DNA from: Hypericum androsaemum | Taxonomy: Eukaryota; Streptophyta; Magnoliopsida; Malpighiales; Hypericaceae | NCBI GenBank assembly: GCA_963995505.1 | Contig: OZ023190.1 | Span: forward strand, 4,730,516 to 4,794,515 | Length of the DNA stretch: 64,000 nucleotides | Direction of reading: 5' to 3' | Part shown: in pieces, positions 21,336-32,653 of the stretch | Numbering within the stretch: the stretch's first letter is position 1 | Layout of the letters: each line of letters starts with the position of its first letter | Translations under genes and position numbers: made by a program | The notes under the pieces: model-generated | Database searches by the model: none | What the model was told of the DNA's origin: nothing | Seen by the model: only the letters and a program-made list of their open reading frames with translations

Positions 21336-22132
21336 GGGAAAAATTTATTTTAGTACTTTGTAGTATAGCCAAAAATTATTTTAATACCATGTGACAAAAA
21401 ATTGACTAATCGAATCATACTTATTTTAATTAACATAAAAAAAGGAGTTGTCCAGCCAACTAGGCCAGCCACGTCAATATGATTTGATGACGTGGCACCG
21501 TGTGCTCCCCTCTCTTTCTCTCTTCCCCTCCCTCTCTCTCTCTTCTTCTCCTCCTCCTCCTCCTCCCAAAACCCAGCAATAACCACCCGTCTCTCCTTCG
21601 TTGGTGGATCGGAAAGAATCCCCCGACCCAAAAATAGAGCAGATCTTAACCGAATTGGATCTTTAAAAACTAGAGAAGAACGATTCAAAGCCTGATAAGC
21701 ACGAGCGGAAATTGGGTAACTCTGAATCGGGAGGAACTAAATGGGGGTTGGAGAAGGGGGACTTTTGTTTTTACTAATTATATAAGCTGATTGGGGCGAC
21801 GATTGAGGACAAGATTGAACCCGATGTGATATGGGAGCAGCGGGTCAATGACGTGCAGGCGGAGAAGGAGAGGCTGGTGGTTATTGCTGGGTTTTGGTGG
21901 GAGGAGGAGGAGGAGAAGAAGAAGAAGAAGAGAGACAGAAAGGGGACCACACGACGCCACATCATCAAATTTTGCTGACGTGGCTGGCCTAGTTGGCCGG
22001 GCAGGTCTGGGCAACTGCCCGTGGACCTTTTTGATGTTAATTGGAATAAGTATGGCTCGATTGATCTTTTTTACCATAAGGTACTAAAGTGATTTTTGGC
22101 TATACTACTGGGTACTAAACTAAGCTTTTCCC
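21336..22132. mobile_element. MULE with about 200-bp inverted repeats
   Basis: A 797-bp element with a perfect 9-bp TSD, TAAAAATTA (21327-21335 and 22133-22141). The ends are GGGAAAAATTTATTTTAG and, reverse-complemented, GGGAAAAGCTTAGTTTAG; similarity continues for about 200 bp through GGCCAGCCACGTCA. The short interior contains a coding-like plus frame at about 21785-21880 (LIGATIEDKIEPDVIWEQ, then RVNDVQAEKERL) that may be captured exon, source unknown. The terminal repeats resemble those of the CHS-bearing element. A palindromic purine/pyrimidine-rich stretch belongs to the inner repeats. Confidence 0.85.
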
Positions 22133-22469
22133 TAAAAATTATTATATCAGAATTATTAGTTTGTAAACCTAAGCCATGCTGAAACCGAGAATTTTATATT
22201 AGAAAGATTGTTAATTTATCGAAATTTCTCTGTGGATATATTAAACCAATGCATTCTTGATATTTTGCAAGCCCACCATATGAACCGAAAATTTTATCTT
22301 AGAAAAATTATGGGTTAAAAATACTTTAATAATCTGTATTATTGGATATAGATAATTTGCACCCTATATTATTAAAACGCCCAAAAAAGATCCCGTGTTT
22401 ATTCCGGCGACCGGAGACTAAAAAAATGGCGAGTTCCCCAAGTTTCAAATAGTACCAGTGCTCCTCCCC

Positions 22470-22562
22470 CTAGTCATATACAATGAGGACGCCGGCGACG
22501 ACAGCGAAGAGGAAGAATAAGAGACCGACGGTGGAGACGATCTCTTCATAGGAGCCGCGAAG
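22470..22562 (-). pseudogene. Captured C-terminal fragment of an unknown membrane protein
   Basis: The minus frame reads LRGSYEEIVSTVG, then LLFFLFAVVAGVLIVYD and a TAG at 22470-22472. A hydrophobic stretch of about 17 residues right before a stop looks like a C-terminal transmembrane tail. The source gene is not recognised. GC content is higher than in the flanks. Confidence 0.4.
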
Positions 22563-22794
22563 CTGATGATAGTTTCCGGAGAGTTGTCTTCAAAGTCGCC
22601 GCTTTTGTGGCTGGACTTGGAAGTGTGGGAGGGAGCGGTGGCGACGGAGTTGGAGAGTGGGTACAACGCCGTTATGGAATTGAAGCTCCGGTTAGACCCG
22701 TAAAAGTTGTCACCTTGAACACGAATGTCACTCCTGGAGCTGGACCCACTTCATTTGTTTGTTTTGATTGATGAAGTTCTGATTTAATGTTTAG

Positions 22795-22825
22795 GTGGAT
22801 TCGACACTGCTCATGCTGCTGCTAG
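22795..22825 (+). pseudogene. Captured APETALA2-type 31-bp mini-exon with its splice sites
   Basis: The 31 bases encode GFDTAHAAAR, the core of the first AP2 DNA-binding domain of AP2/TOE transcription factors. They are preceded by a pyrimidine-rich TTTAG acceptor and followed by GTAAGT, and AP2-class genes are known to have a 31-bp exon here. So intron DNA was captured too, meaning the source was genomic DNA, not mRNA. It cannot encode a working DNA-binding domain alone. Confidence 0.85.
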
Positions 22826-23429
22826 GTAAGTTAACTTTGAGACAAATCGTCATTGGTTAAATCAAGTGCCTCAGGTTTTTATTAGGAGGTGTCGGATCTT
22901 TCGTTGATTGTTTGATATTCGTCCAGTGCGTATGATCGGGCGGGAATTCACCGGTTTTTTAGTCTCCGGTCGCTGGAATATGGCGGAGATAAACACGAGG
23001 TCTTTTTTGGGTGTTTTAATAACACGGGATGCAAAATGTCTCTATTTAATAATACAGGGTACTAAAATATCTTTAACCCAAAGATTATTATCGAAATTTC
23101 TCTGTTGATATATTAAACAAACATTCTTGATTTTTTGCAAACCCACCATGTGTATGCAGGGGGATCTTACAATGGCAATATAGTGCTCAAAGAATTGCTA
23201 AAGTTGCACCGTCGAAGAATCTGTTGATATATTAAACCAAACGTAACACTGTGATTTGACGACGTTGCATCTTTTGAGGATCTGCTGCTAGCTGCAATAT
23301 AGTGCTCAAAGAATTGCTAAAGTTTTTTGCATTATGTTTTCCATTTTGGCACTGTCGAAGATTTTCCTAAGTCTGTTTCGATGACTTTAATTTATTCTGG
23401 CTCTGATGATACGTCTGCTCTTTTAACAG

Positions 23430-24189
23430 GTTGCAATGGCAATGGCAGCAAAGGCTAAGCTGTTGGGAAATACGGGGGCTTAAGCAATACACAACACGGA
23501 GCAAACCAGCCACCCGGCGGTCGCCGGATCTTGTCCCGCTTCTTCGTTTTGCTCCCTCGACTCCGTCTCTTGACCGATCGTCTACCCCGATCATCCTCAA
23601 GCTCTTCACTCGAACCGAACAACTCCCCGGATGTCTATTGACCCAATTGAATCTCCGAGCATCCTAAGACTCCAAACTCAATCCGATCAACTCCCGAAAG
23701 ATCCTCAGGCTCCATACCCAACATAACCTTCTTCTCAGAGAGCTAAAAACCGTAAAAACTGATTTTGCATTCGCCAAGGAGCGGTGCGCGCAGCTGGAGG
23801 ATGAAAACCGAGTTCTTAGAGAAAATCGTGAAAGAGGAGACAACCTGGAAGATGATGACTTGGTTTGCATCTGCCTCTCCTAAATCATTTTACCTTTCAT
23901 GTGTTTTACATTGAGACGTTAGAAGTTTTTGGCCCTATTGCAATAAGCAATGAACCACATATGTGGTTATTGCTTGTTTCGTTCCCATCTATGGATGTGT
24001 TAGCTGCTCCGATGATAGAAATATAATAATTAAAGCACTGAATTCTCCTTTTCCTGAAGAGTCGGAGGACTGATTATTGATATTCTGTTTCAGATACGGC
24101 TTCAACTGGAATCCTTGTTAGCAGAGAAGGCTCGGTTGGCCCATGAAAACTCTGTTTATGGTCGTGAGAACAGATTTCTCAAGTCAGGT
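23430..24189 (+). pseudogene. Remnant of a plant coiled-coil protein gene (At4g02800/At1g30050 type)
   Basis: Three coding pieces are visible. At 23430, after an AACAG acceptor, VAMAMAAKAKLL; at 23728-23862, [20 protein letters not shown], then [19 protein letters not shown]; at 24094-24189, after a TTTCAG acceptor, [19 protein letters not shown], then [10 protein letters not shown]. In the family these run directly together as one coiled coil. Here about 255 bp of unrelated GC-rich sequence with stops separates the first two, and the 3' end is replaced by a Copia fragment at about 24257. The molecular role of the family is not established. The assignment to particular Arabidopsis loci is from memory and may be off. 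Confidence 0.65.
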
Positions 24190-24280
24190 GTGCTGTTCAT
24201 GTGGAACTTCTTGATAGAATTCCACAATATATCTAAAGGGTTGTCCAGGTAGAGGTATACTAATGAAGTAGAATAATCAT

Positions 24281-24766
24281 TTGGACATTGTTGCCTCTGC
24301 AGACTCCGACTATGCTGGATGCAAAACCTCAAGGAGATCAACCTCTGGATACTGTGTTCTCGTTGGTAACAATCCTGTAATCTGGAGATCAAAGAAACAG
24401 AATGTGGTATCACGATCAACTGCGGAGGCTGAATATAGGTCTACGGCTCATGCTACACAAGAACTGGTGAGAGTTCGAAGTTTATTGACAGAACTGAAAT
24501 TCAAGATCAAAGGTCCTATGGTGCTTTATTGTGACAACAATGCAGCCATTCATATTGCCAACAATCCAGTATTTCTTGAACGCACCAAACACATCGAGAT
24601 TGATTGTCACTTTGTCCTTGACAAAGTTCAAGAGGGATCAATTGTCACTCCGTACATTGAAAGTGAAGAACAACCAACTGATGTTTTCACCAAGGCAACT
24701 AATGTAAATCTGTTCGAGAAGCTGTTATCCAAGCTAAGAGTTTGCAACTTGTACACTTTGGCTTGA
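24281..24766 (+). pseudogene. Copia RNase H domain fragment
   Basis: A 161-codon frame. It shows the Copia RNase H motifs: ADSDYAGCKTSRRSTSGYCV with the first aspartate, RSTAEAEYRS with the glutamate, and VLYCDNNAAIHIANNPV with the next aspartate, then the H-I-E-I-D-CHFV block and the IESEEQPTDVFTK tail that ends Copia polyproteins. The frame is intact from the domain start to its TGA at 24764-24766 but lacks all upstream domains, so it is a fragment. Confidence 0.9.
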
Positions 24767-24778
24767 GCTGAGGGAGAG

Positions 24779-25039
24779 TGTTGAAGTCATTCACCTTCTC
24801 TCCTGCCGTTCCCATCTTAATGTTGGTGTCCTTTCCAACTCTCCCGGGCATTCAAGGCTCCAACGACTAGTCTACGGCCCATTAAATGCCAACGGCTAGT
24901 CCAGGCCCAACAACTTGTTTTGTTGTATATTAACTAAGTGATAGATGTATAATTACGGAGATAATTATGATAGTCTTGTATATATAGGTAACTGTTGTAG
25001 TTAATCTTCAAGTTCAATAAGATCATTTTACATTCAACA
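24779..25039 (+). repeat. Copia 3' LTR
   Basis: A 261-bp LTR starting TGTTGAAGTCATTCACC after the polypurine tract and ending TTACATTCAACA. It contains TATATATAGG near 24980 and an AATAAG polyadenylation-like signal near 25016. No second copy is present in the window. Confidence 0.75.
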
Positions 25040-27641
25040 TGAATACTTCCCTACCAATGCATTCTACGGCGGCAAATTCGTTCCCGGATTTTGTACACAC
25101 CACCCGTTACACTAGAGGAGTTGGCCATGCTTGAAGTCCTTACCTTAACTGCAAAGAGGGGAATGCCGAATGCTTGGCTAGTGACTATGCCTTTCTTCGT
25201 TCATTGGTCGATATTCTGGTGTCCTCGGTATGGAAGAACTATACTAACTCATACCAAATTGCTGGTTCTAAATTAATTTCACTCAACTGCTCCAATTTCC
25301 ACTCACTCAAGAGGCAATGATACACGATGTTAGGAGTAATAGAATACGATGTTGCAAGTAGTGATACATCATGCCGCGAGCAATATTACACAGTGTGTTG
25401 TAAGCACTATCTTGCCATGAGAAATAGTACACCTTGCCGCAATTCGAGTACGCAGACCACGCTTTTCAAACACAATGCCTATATTTACGTGTCCAGACAA
25501 TGTTCCCACAGAAAGGGAAGAAAGAAATATATTGACAATCGCCCAACAAAAATATGGATTCTTTCCAGAGTAGACCAGCGCCAAATGTCAACAATAGTTT
25601 TTAACAAGTTTAGGTTGCAATAATAATTGAACATGACGAAACTCAGCAATTAGTCACCGCATAAATTTGTATTTTACGAAAGAATCAGATTATCCAAACA
25701 TAAATAACATCCCTAGGGCTGAACTAATAAAAGCAAAGCATATATCTAAATTATAGTATATGTCTTTTGAAACAATAAACTGTTAACATATGTCCTGTTA
25801 TTACATTTCAGGCGGAAAATTGAAAGTAGTTTTTTCCAACATGTAATTGTAGTTGTTAGAAAGATCTTATCCAACTCGAAAATACATTAGTCGATCATAA
25901 ATTCTAGCTGATATCAGCCATAAACCTGTCAAGTATGACGTATATGGTCATCTCCCAAAAATGAAGAAAGGAATATTATAGTGTTTCTCCACGAAATATG
26001 GCATCCAATTCGTTATTTATTTTCTTCACACAGTTACGCAATTTGTTATTTCAACAAAACCAACGGCAAAAGAGAAAGGGTTCGGCTATTATAATATACA
26101 GATGGAAATCTCTTATTTTACACATAAGAAGGGGAAATTGTGAAACAGAAATCTGTTTGGGCTTGAAGGCACCCATTTACTTCCAACGCGCATCATATTT
26201 GATGTGCAGGGGTCATGGGCTTTCTTTGAAGACGGGCCCCCAACTTTGAGTTGTCGAATAAAAATTTTTAATTCAAAATTTTTAAAATATATTAGTGTTA
26301 AATATTTGTCTAATTTGTTAAGTTATCTTTCAGCCGTAAGGGATGAACTAATGCTCAGTCCCATCATGTATCCAAGCATCCATTTACCTAGAAAATCCCT
26401 TCTCCCCATTTTATTGAACCAAGTCTCATCTGTTTCAATGCATTTCAAGTGGAACGAGTGGACAAGTTCAATGCATTTCGAGTCCAAAATTTAGGTCCAG
26501 AAACAGAACAATTCCAATAGGTTATCGAAACTAATTCCATATGAGATTTCATGTATTAATCGTACTACCTTGAAACTAATTTTTCTTCACACTAAGAATT
26601 AATTTTTCACAAATGTTATAGATCGTCATGAAACTTTTTTAACGAATTTCGTATTAATCTGATAAACACCTAAAACCCAAAAGGTATGACTTGTTTAAAT
26701 TAGCTCGAAATTATTCACTTAATCAACTTAATAATTTAATTAATTAGATTTATCTCTAATTAATTTTATTGCGTCAAAGCCAACCACATTTGGGTTGGGC
26801 CAGCATATCCACAGCTATAAAATTCAAACGCATGCATATGAGTCTAGTAGTGTGCTACATGCAACTTTAAACTTCGCTTTAATTCAAGAATTCATAGCAC
26901 CAGGTGTGATCCTTGAATGTTTCTTAATAAAATATCTTCCGTTATACTTGTCAAATAGTGAACTAGATATTTTGGACCATTCGACATACCAAAACAATGC
27001 TACTCATCTGTTTTCACAACTATTATTCGATTCTTTCGTTGTTGTCTATTTTAACTCTGAATTTTCTTAGAAAATTCATGAAAAGCCGTGGAAGCGACCT
27101 CAATATGTACTTTACCATGCTCATTGTGAGCCCTAGACGGATTAGGTTCTGGGGGCATGATTTTGGAAACTCGTCTCGAGTTAGATGCATTTTATATCCT
27201 TATTTCACTATTTAATTATGTGCTTTGATTCTAAAAAGAAAGAACTTTGGAGGATAATTTTCCATTTAATAATTTCACTGAAGGATGAAAATTACCGGAA
27301 TGATAGGAATATTTTTGTGGTAGGTTGGCGATGGCGGTGGCTATCTTTTTCCAGACAAACAAACATGGGGTAGCTAAGGTTCTGACGGCGATGACAAAAT
27401 GTCTATTATTAATTGGATTACAAAGTTTTCAGACAAACCAACCAGATGTGGTTCGAGCAATAAAAAAGTATTTTTTTTAGAGGTAAAATAGTTTATTGAT
27501 AATAGAAAACAAGGTACACAGACCGGGAAAACAACCGGTACAAATGAATAAAAAAGTTGTATTCATTTAAAAAAAAAGATTCAAATCATATAAAGGAAAA
27601 AAATATTATTGGCACAATTGTCTCTAAAATAGGACTATCTA
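25040..27641. other. Intergenic, with a degenerate tandem array at 25318-25460
   Basis: At 25318-25460, five to six diverged units of about 22 bp carry GATACACGATGTTG-like sequence. No gene is recognised; the many frames of 60-100 codons have no family motifs and no start context. A stretch near 27485-27570 resembles an old retroposon tail but cannot be classified. Confidence 0.45.
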
Positions 27642-27887
27642 TGCTCGACTCAGGAGTGGATTCAGAAAGGACTCTAGTAAAGAGTTTCGTACGTACGGGA
27701 AACAATCTTAGTCATCGATCTTGATGACTACATGAGCATCAGAGATATGATGGTAATAATTTGCAGGGGTATTTTTGCCTTTTAACCCTCACTCCTCCTA
27801 TTTCTTTCCATTTTCACTTTCTCTCTCCTCACCCCGTCTTTATTCTTTTCATCTCTATCCCCTCTCTCTTCTCCCATTAAATAAATA

Positions 27888-28190
27888 TGCTTCAAGCCCA
27901 ACCCTCGCCGGAGTGGAGCTACCGGCAAGTGCCTTCCACTGGAGTGGAGAAATTTATGCCGTCGGAGAGATTTATGACTTCGACGCGGACGACGATGCTG
28001 GTTTCGATATAGTCGGAGGCAGAACAAGTGACGAGCAAGGACGGATCGTCACTCTCTTCCAGATCTGATACCGACCGCCACTCCGACGCCGACGAGGAGC
28101 AGCTTGGAGTCCGATTGTGAAGAAGGGGCGACGGTGAGAAGCAGTCGGCATATTTCGGTTGGGGAGCCACAACTTCTTACTCCGGAAATC
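27888..28190 (+). pseudogene. Captured gene fragment of unknown source
   Basis: GC-rich and coding-like, but frames are broken. One frame reads MLQAQPSPEWSYRQVP and later, after a stop, SSLSSRSDTDRHSDADEEQ, which has the composition of real protein. A competing frame (27775-28068) ends AGFDIVGGRTSDEQGR. I cannot identify the family. Confidence 0.35.
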
Positions 28191-28344
28191 GATTGAGTTG
28201 ATTCAAAATGTTGCGCGAAGCTGAGACTTATATCTACATTTTGTAGTTTATGACTTCTCCAAATTTGAAGTGTAAGGATGTTAAAAATATATTTAAAGTC
28301 AAGAGTCGACCGAGTTACAAGCAGTTGGAAGGTGTTTGACTCTC

Positions 28345-28790
28345 GTTATGTCAAATGGCATTCCCGGTTAAAAAAAAATATCATCCCGGTTATGTCTAAT
28401 GGTATGTCTGCTTATGTCAAATGGCATACCCGATTATGATTAAATAGCATGCCCGATTACGATTAAATGACATGCCCAGTTATAAAAAAATGGCATGTCC
28501 AGTCTTGATAAATTGGCATGTCCAGTTATGATAAAATGGCATGTTCGTTAAATATTGAATAAAACTTGTAATAAATTAATTAATAAATTAAATAACATGT
28601 CTAAATGGCAGGTCGAGTTATATTAAAATGATAGGCCCGGTTATGTTTAAATAGTATGTCTGATTAATTTTTAATAAAACTTATAACAAATTAAATAATT
28701 AATCAAATGGCAGGTCCGATTATGTAAAATGACACGCCCGGTTATGATAAAATGGCATAACCTGTTATATTAAAATAATTAATATTAATT
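28345..28790 (+). repeat. Minisatellite, ATGGCATGCCCGGTTATGAT units
   Basis: About 15 diverged units of 23-28 bp carrying forms of AAATGGCATGCCCGGTTATG. The position inside the element parallels the GATATTGG arrays of the sister elements, but the unit sequence is different. Confidence 0.8.
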
Positions 28791-28984
28791 AATACTTATA
28801 ATAAAAATTAAATAATACATTAGTTTAATTTGTTTCCGAATAATATACGAATAAGACAAGATTAAAAAGGGGATTTGTTGGAGCGCATGGGGAAGGGACT
28901 TTTTTCTCTTTTTGGACCCTTTTGCCCCATTTCCGTACGGAACAGAATATAGTTTTCCGTGCCCAATTCGTACCTGCTCGACTC

Positions 28985-30474
28985 TGGATACAAGAAATTT
29001 ATGGGGAAAAAAAATCAAAGGAAAAAAAATGGAACAGGCCGATGCTTTTACCAGCACATTGTGGGGGATGCGCAAAAAAGACGTAACACCACAATCTCGC
29101 ATTTGCCTTTCAAATCCATTCTTTTGCAGAAAGCATGGATTTTAGCAGATTCTCCATCAAAGTTTTGAGGAGCCCCCCACCATTTTCCTGTAAAAAGGGC
29201 GTCCAGCCTTTGAGGACCAGTATCTAATATACTCGCATCCTAAATATGATTCTGTGTTATCTGTTTTACGGACAATAATTAATCCATGTTAAGTACCATC
29301 GAACCCGAATAATATTTTCTTTGTCCACAAAATTTGAATTCAATACATTGCTTCAAGGAAGTCCACTTGTACAAAGGTTATTGATTGTATAAAGTATATT
29401 TATTCATATAAGTTAATTTATTTTTAAATGTCCATGTTTTGCACAAAATCGGTGCCCTGGATAATTCACGATCTAATAATATCCCTAGTTAATTCTAATT
29501 AAATCTGAACTTTACAAAGCTAAATTAAAAAAATGGAGCGGGGGTGAGGGATCTAAAAATGAACTAACATATCTATGTGAAAGCTAGATCATAGTCAATT
29601 ATTTTGACGAAACTAGAGTCAGATAAGAGGATACTGTTTCCAGCGGATCCAAATGTGGATCTAAACCTTTCCTTCAATCTCGAAGACAAAGTTAAATATG
29701 TCAGTTTTGTTATTCCTTGCTTTTTAAGTTACTATGTCGACATCAAAAAATAATATCTCACAACCTAGTTCAAAGATTATAAGGATATATAATGCTGTCG
29801 GAACATGTGGTCAACATTGATAACCGGTGTTCACCACCAGTTCAATCAACCGGACAACCAATTTACTTAGTTGGAACGATTGTTTAAGACTAGATTACCC
29901 AATTTTTTTAACACATATTTTTTTAGTTTTAAAAGATTAAAAATAATTAATATCAATGATAAAATTTGAGTAAAATTTGAATTATTTTACATTTTAATCG
30001 TAAATACGATGAATAATATAACATCTTTAATATATAAAAACCACCTCAATCAAAATGAGTAAATTCAGATCACCTCCTGATCCTTTTTTAAAAATATCGG
30101 CAATGACCAAATTGAACGGTTGAAAAGGGACCAGATTTGACAATTTCCTCAAAGCATTTAATTTCTCTTTTCCCTCATATCGTCAAAAGACGAACCGAGT
30201 GTCCTTGGGCTAGGCTGTAAATTATAAGTTCCAAAAACAAATAATTATGGGTGGTGGAAACCGACAATTCAAGGGTCAAAGATAGAGAAAGTTTCTTCGA
30301 CAATTGCAAAACATCCGCGGGTGCCCGTACAAAAATGCAGGAATCCTTTTTGATGGATGACGAACTAGATCATAACTTACTTGTCACCCAAAGCTGCTTC
30401 AAATACTCCTCCACTTCTAGAGCATGTAGGTTGTTTGGATACATTCCCTACAAAAAAAGTTGTTTGGAGATACC
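28985..30474. other. Intergenic, no gene recognised
   Basis: AT-rich. A short piece at about 29800-29880 has ACCGGTGTTCACCACC and CAACCGGACAACC, reminiscent of the hAT-like MITE subterminal motifs, but has no defined ends. Confidence 0.4.
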
Positions 30475-30620
30475 TACATGGTTCAAGTGGTCCGAAGCTT
30501 AAACAAAGTTGTAAGTTCAAGTCTCACGGATAAAAATGCACAATCAAGAAAATAAATCTTAAATAAGACTTGATGATTCTTGAAATAATCCTTAAGTGCA
30601 ACTTGGACCACTATAAAATA
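30475..30620 (+). repeat. SINE-like fragment
   Basis: TGGTTCAAGTGGTCCGAAGC and then AAGTTGTAAGTTCAAGTC resemble the A and B boxes of tRNA-derived plant SINEs, followed by a region with direct-repeat remnants (CTTAAATAAGACTTGATGAT). No clear TSD. Confidence 0.4.
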
Positions 30621-32644
30621 TAATGTATCTAGAATTTCTGGTATTTATTTCTGTAAATGTTAAATACACTTTATTATTTATTGAAAAGAGTAATAGAGAA
30701 ATTTCCTCACGGAACTATAGCGATTTTGATAAACATAGTGGACTATTTTTTGTGCGTGATTTTTATTTATAACGATTGTTCTCCAATGACGACGACGTGT
30801 TCGAGTAATTGCGTGCGGAAGCGAACGAAGAACGATCAAAAGTATCATCAGCTGGGCGTCGCGGAGGCAATCATAATCCAGGAAGGATGGTTCGATTTAT
30901 TTATATTTATTTATCTAAAGAATTAACACATGTTTTAAACGACGTCGCGTAGTCTTCCGCGGTGATCTGCACGACACAATTTTTTTAATAAGTAAAATAT
31001 CTTTCGCCTTAAAAGATTTTAATATATCAAACACAAACACAAACAAATAAGTCCAAACATATCGGACACATCCTTTTATATGGGTTAAAAAAGTTTCAAT
31101 TATTTTTAACTTAGTCCAAATTATAAACAGTGTAAAAAAATTCGGACATAGTGACAAACGGAGAATAACATGGGTATTATTAATACGATGATTTTCGTAT
31201 CTCAAGATTTTTTTTACGAAAATTACGTATAACAAAGAATTAAAGCGTATTTAACTTTTGATATAATTATGAATAATAACTCATTTTTTAAAATAGTAAT
31301 AAAATAAAATATTATACAATTTTTTTACTTATACCATCTGGCAACCAAGGCTTACTGGGTCGACTATTACAGATTTGAGTTAGGTAGAATTTTTGAAAGG
31401 TGACAAAGCTCTTCGAAAAAATATTTAATAATGTTGTGTTCTTAATGACTAAACTTGAGACCTGGTTAAAATATAACAATTTTTTCGTTAGTGATGTAAA
31501 TATTTGTTAGTCAAACAACGTTTACATGACTAGTAATTGCAAAAATATTGAGAATCTCGAATTGTTAAGTATAAGAATAATAAATTTATTTATTATTATA
31601 AAAAATTCATCTACTTATTATCTTAAAATTTTGGATTGGATAAATAATTTAATATAATAACAGAGCAGATCCATCCATGTCGTATCTGCTATTTTCCACT
31701 CATAAATGTGAAAAGTTCACGGAGCCAGAATTTTGATGTCGGGCGGCAACAATTTTTTTTTGGGTAAGTGGATTAATTTATAAATATACTCAAAAATATT
31801 TATATCAAGTTGGACAATAATCCTGAACAATACATAAAAAATGTTTATAATTATATATTATAAAAAACAATGTTTACGATAACGTGCGGCTTATCGTACT
31901 ATATACACTTTAGAATTATATATTATCGAATTATGTATGTAGTAGCTAAAAAACAATGAACCATAGAAAAATGTGTATTATCACCCAATCAAACATCACA
32001 TACTAGTTAATTGGTTTGAGTCATTATTTTATTATAATCTCGAAACATGTTTAACAAGCCAAGAATCAAATGACAAGAAGAACCCAGACAACATATTGAA
32101 ACTTCTCTAAAAAGGACAATATTTTTTCGTGAAAAAACAATATATTGAAACTATTAAGGAAGCATATTAAATTTTTTATTAATTTATACATGGCCATTAA
32201 ATAATAGAAAGCAACAAAATAACATAAATATAACGATTGTATTAGCATGCATTGAAGCTAGCCGTAAATTTAATCAAAAAATTGAGAATAACTAAATAAA
32301 GATAATATTATCAATACTGAATGAAAAAATTATTCCAAGTCTAGAATTCGAGTTATTGAAAATATATTTAAATATTTAGAGAGATTTTTACTACCTTTGA
32401 AAAATCTCACCTAATTAGTCTAATTAATATCATATGATATAATAATTGTGAACTTTGAAATATAATTGTTAGGAAAAATTTACTACTATTTCAAATGTAT
32501 TATTTGATAAATAATTAGTCTAAGCCAATAGTATCAACCAAACAACTAAGTTAAGTAAATAATGGCTCAACCAATACAAATAAGAGTTTGAGAAATCTAG
32601 CCACAAAATTTCTTCTGTACAAATTTACCCAAAAAAAATTACCA
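30621..32644. other. Intergenic, no gene recognised
   Basis: Very AT-rich. A short GC-richer piece at 30785-30890 has a partial open frame without known motifs. A SINE-like B-box region lies at about 32333-32430 (TAGAATTCGAGTTATTG). Confidence 0.45.
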
Positions 32645-32653
32645 AATTTTAAA

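Larger units (their letters stand above)
22312..23079. mobile_element. Pack-MULE with an APETALA2 mini-exon and a second gene fragment
   Basis: A 768-bp element. Ends read GGGTTAAAAATACTTTAA and, reverse-complemented, GGGTTAAAGATATTTTAG, with similarity extending over 100 bp to GCGACCGGAGACTAAAAAA. Flanks are AAAAATTAT and AAAGATTAT (8 of 9). Cargo: an AP2 exon with intron flanks on the plus strand and a separate membrane-protein-like tail on the minus strand. Confidence 0.85.
22187..23160 (+). repeat. 97-bp direct duplication split by a MULE
   Basis: Unit 1 (about 22187-22283) contains ATCGAAATTTCTCTGTGG, then GATATATTAAACCAATGC and GCAAGCCCACCAT. Unit 2 begins at about 22284, is interrupted at 22311 by the element 22312-23079, and resumes at about 23080 through GCAAACCCACCATG near 23155. 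Unit 1 shows what the empty site looked like and independently confirms the MULE borders. Confidence 0.8.
24257..25039 (+). mobile_element. 5'-truncated Ty1/Copia retrotransposon (RNase H end plus 3' LTR)
   Basis: Only the last part of a Copia polyprotein remains, followed by a purine-rich tract (GAGCTGAGGGAGAG) and an LTR. The 5' LTR, gag, protease, integrase and most of the reverse transcriptase are missing. The exact left edge is uncertain. Confidence 0.85.
27651..28974 (+). mobile_element. Pack-MULE-like element with unknown cargo and a minisatellite (family E, member 4)
   Basis: A 1324-bp element with TSD TGCTCGACT(C) at 27642 and 28975. The left end (AGGAGTGGATTCAGAAAGG) matches the family E terminal motif. 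The right end is more diverged but aligns through CGTACGGA. A subterminal block GATATGATGGTAA, then GGGGTATTTTTGCC, corresponds to that of the member at 51728-53735. Cargo-like GC-rich sequence (27775-28200) and a different minisatellite (28345-28790) follow in the family order. Confidence 0.65.

Noticed and set aside
29790..29900. A fourth hAT-like MITE
   Set aside because: Only a few ACCGG motifs; no ends and no 8-bp duplication.
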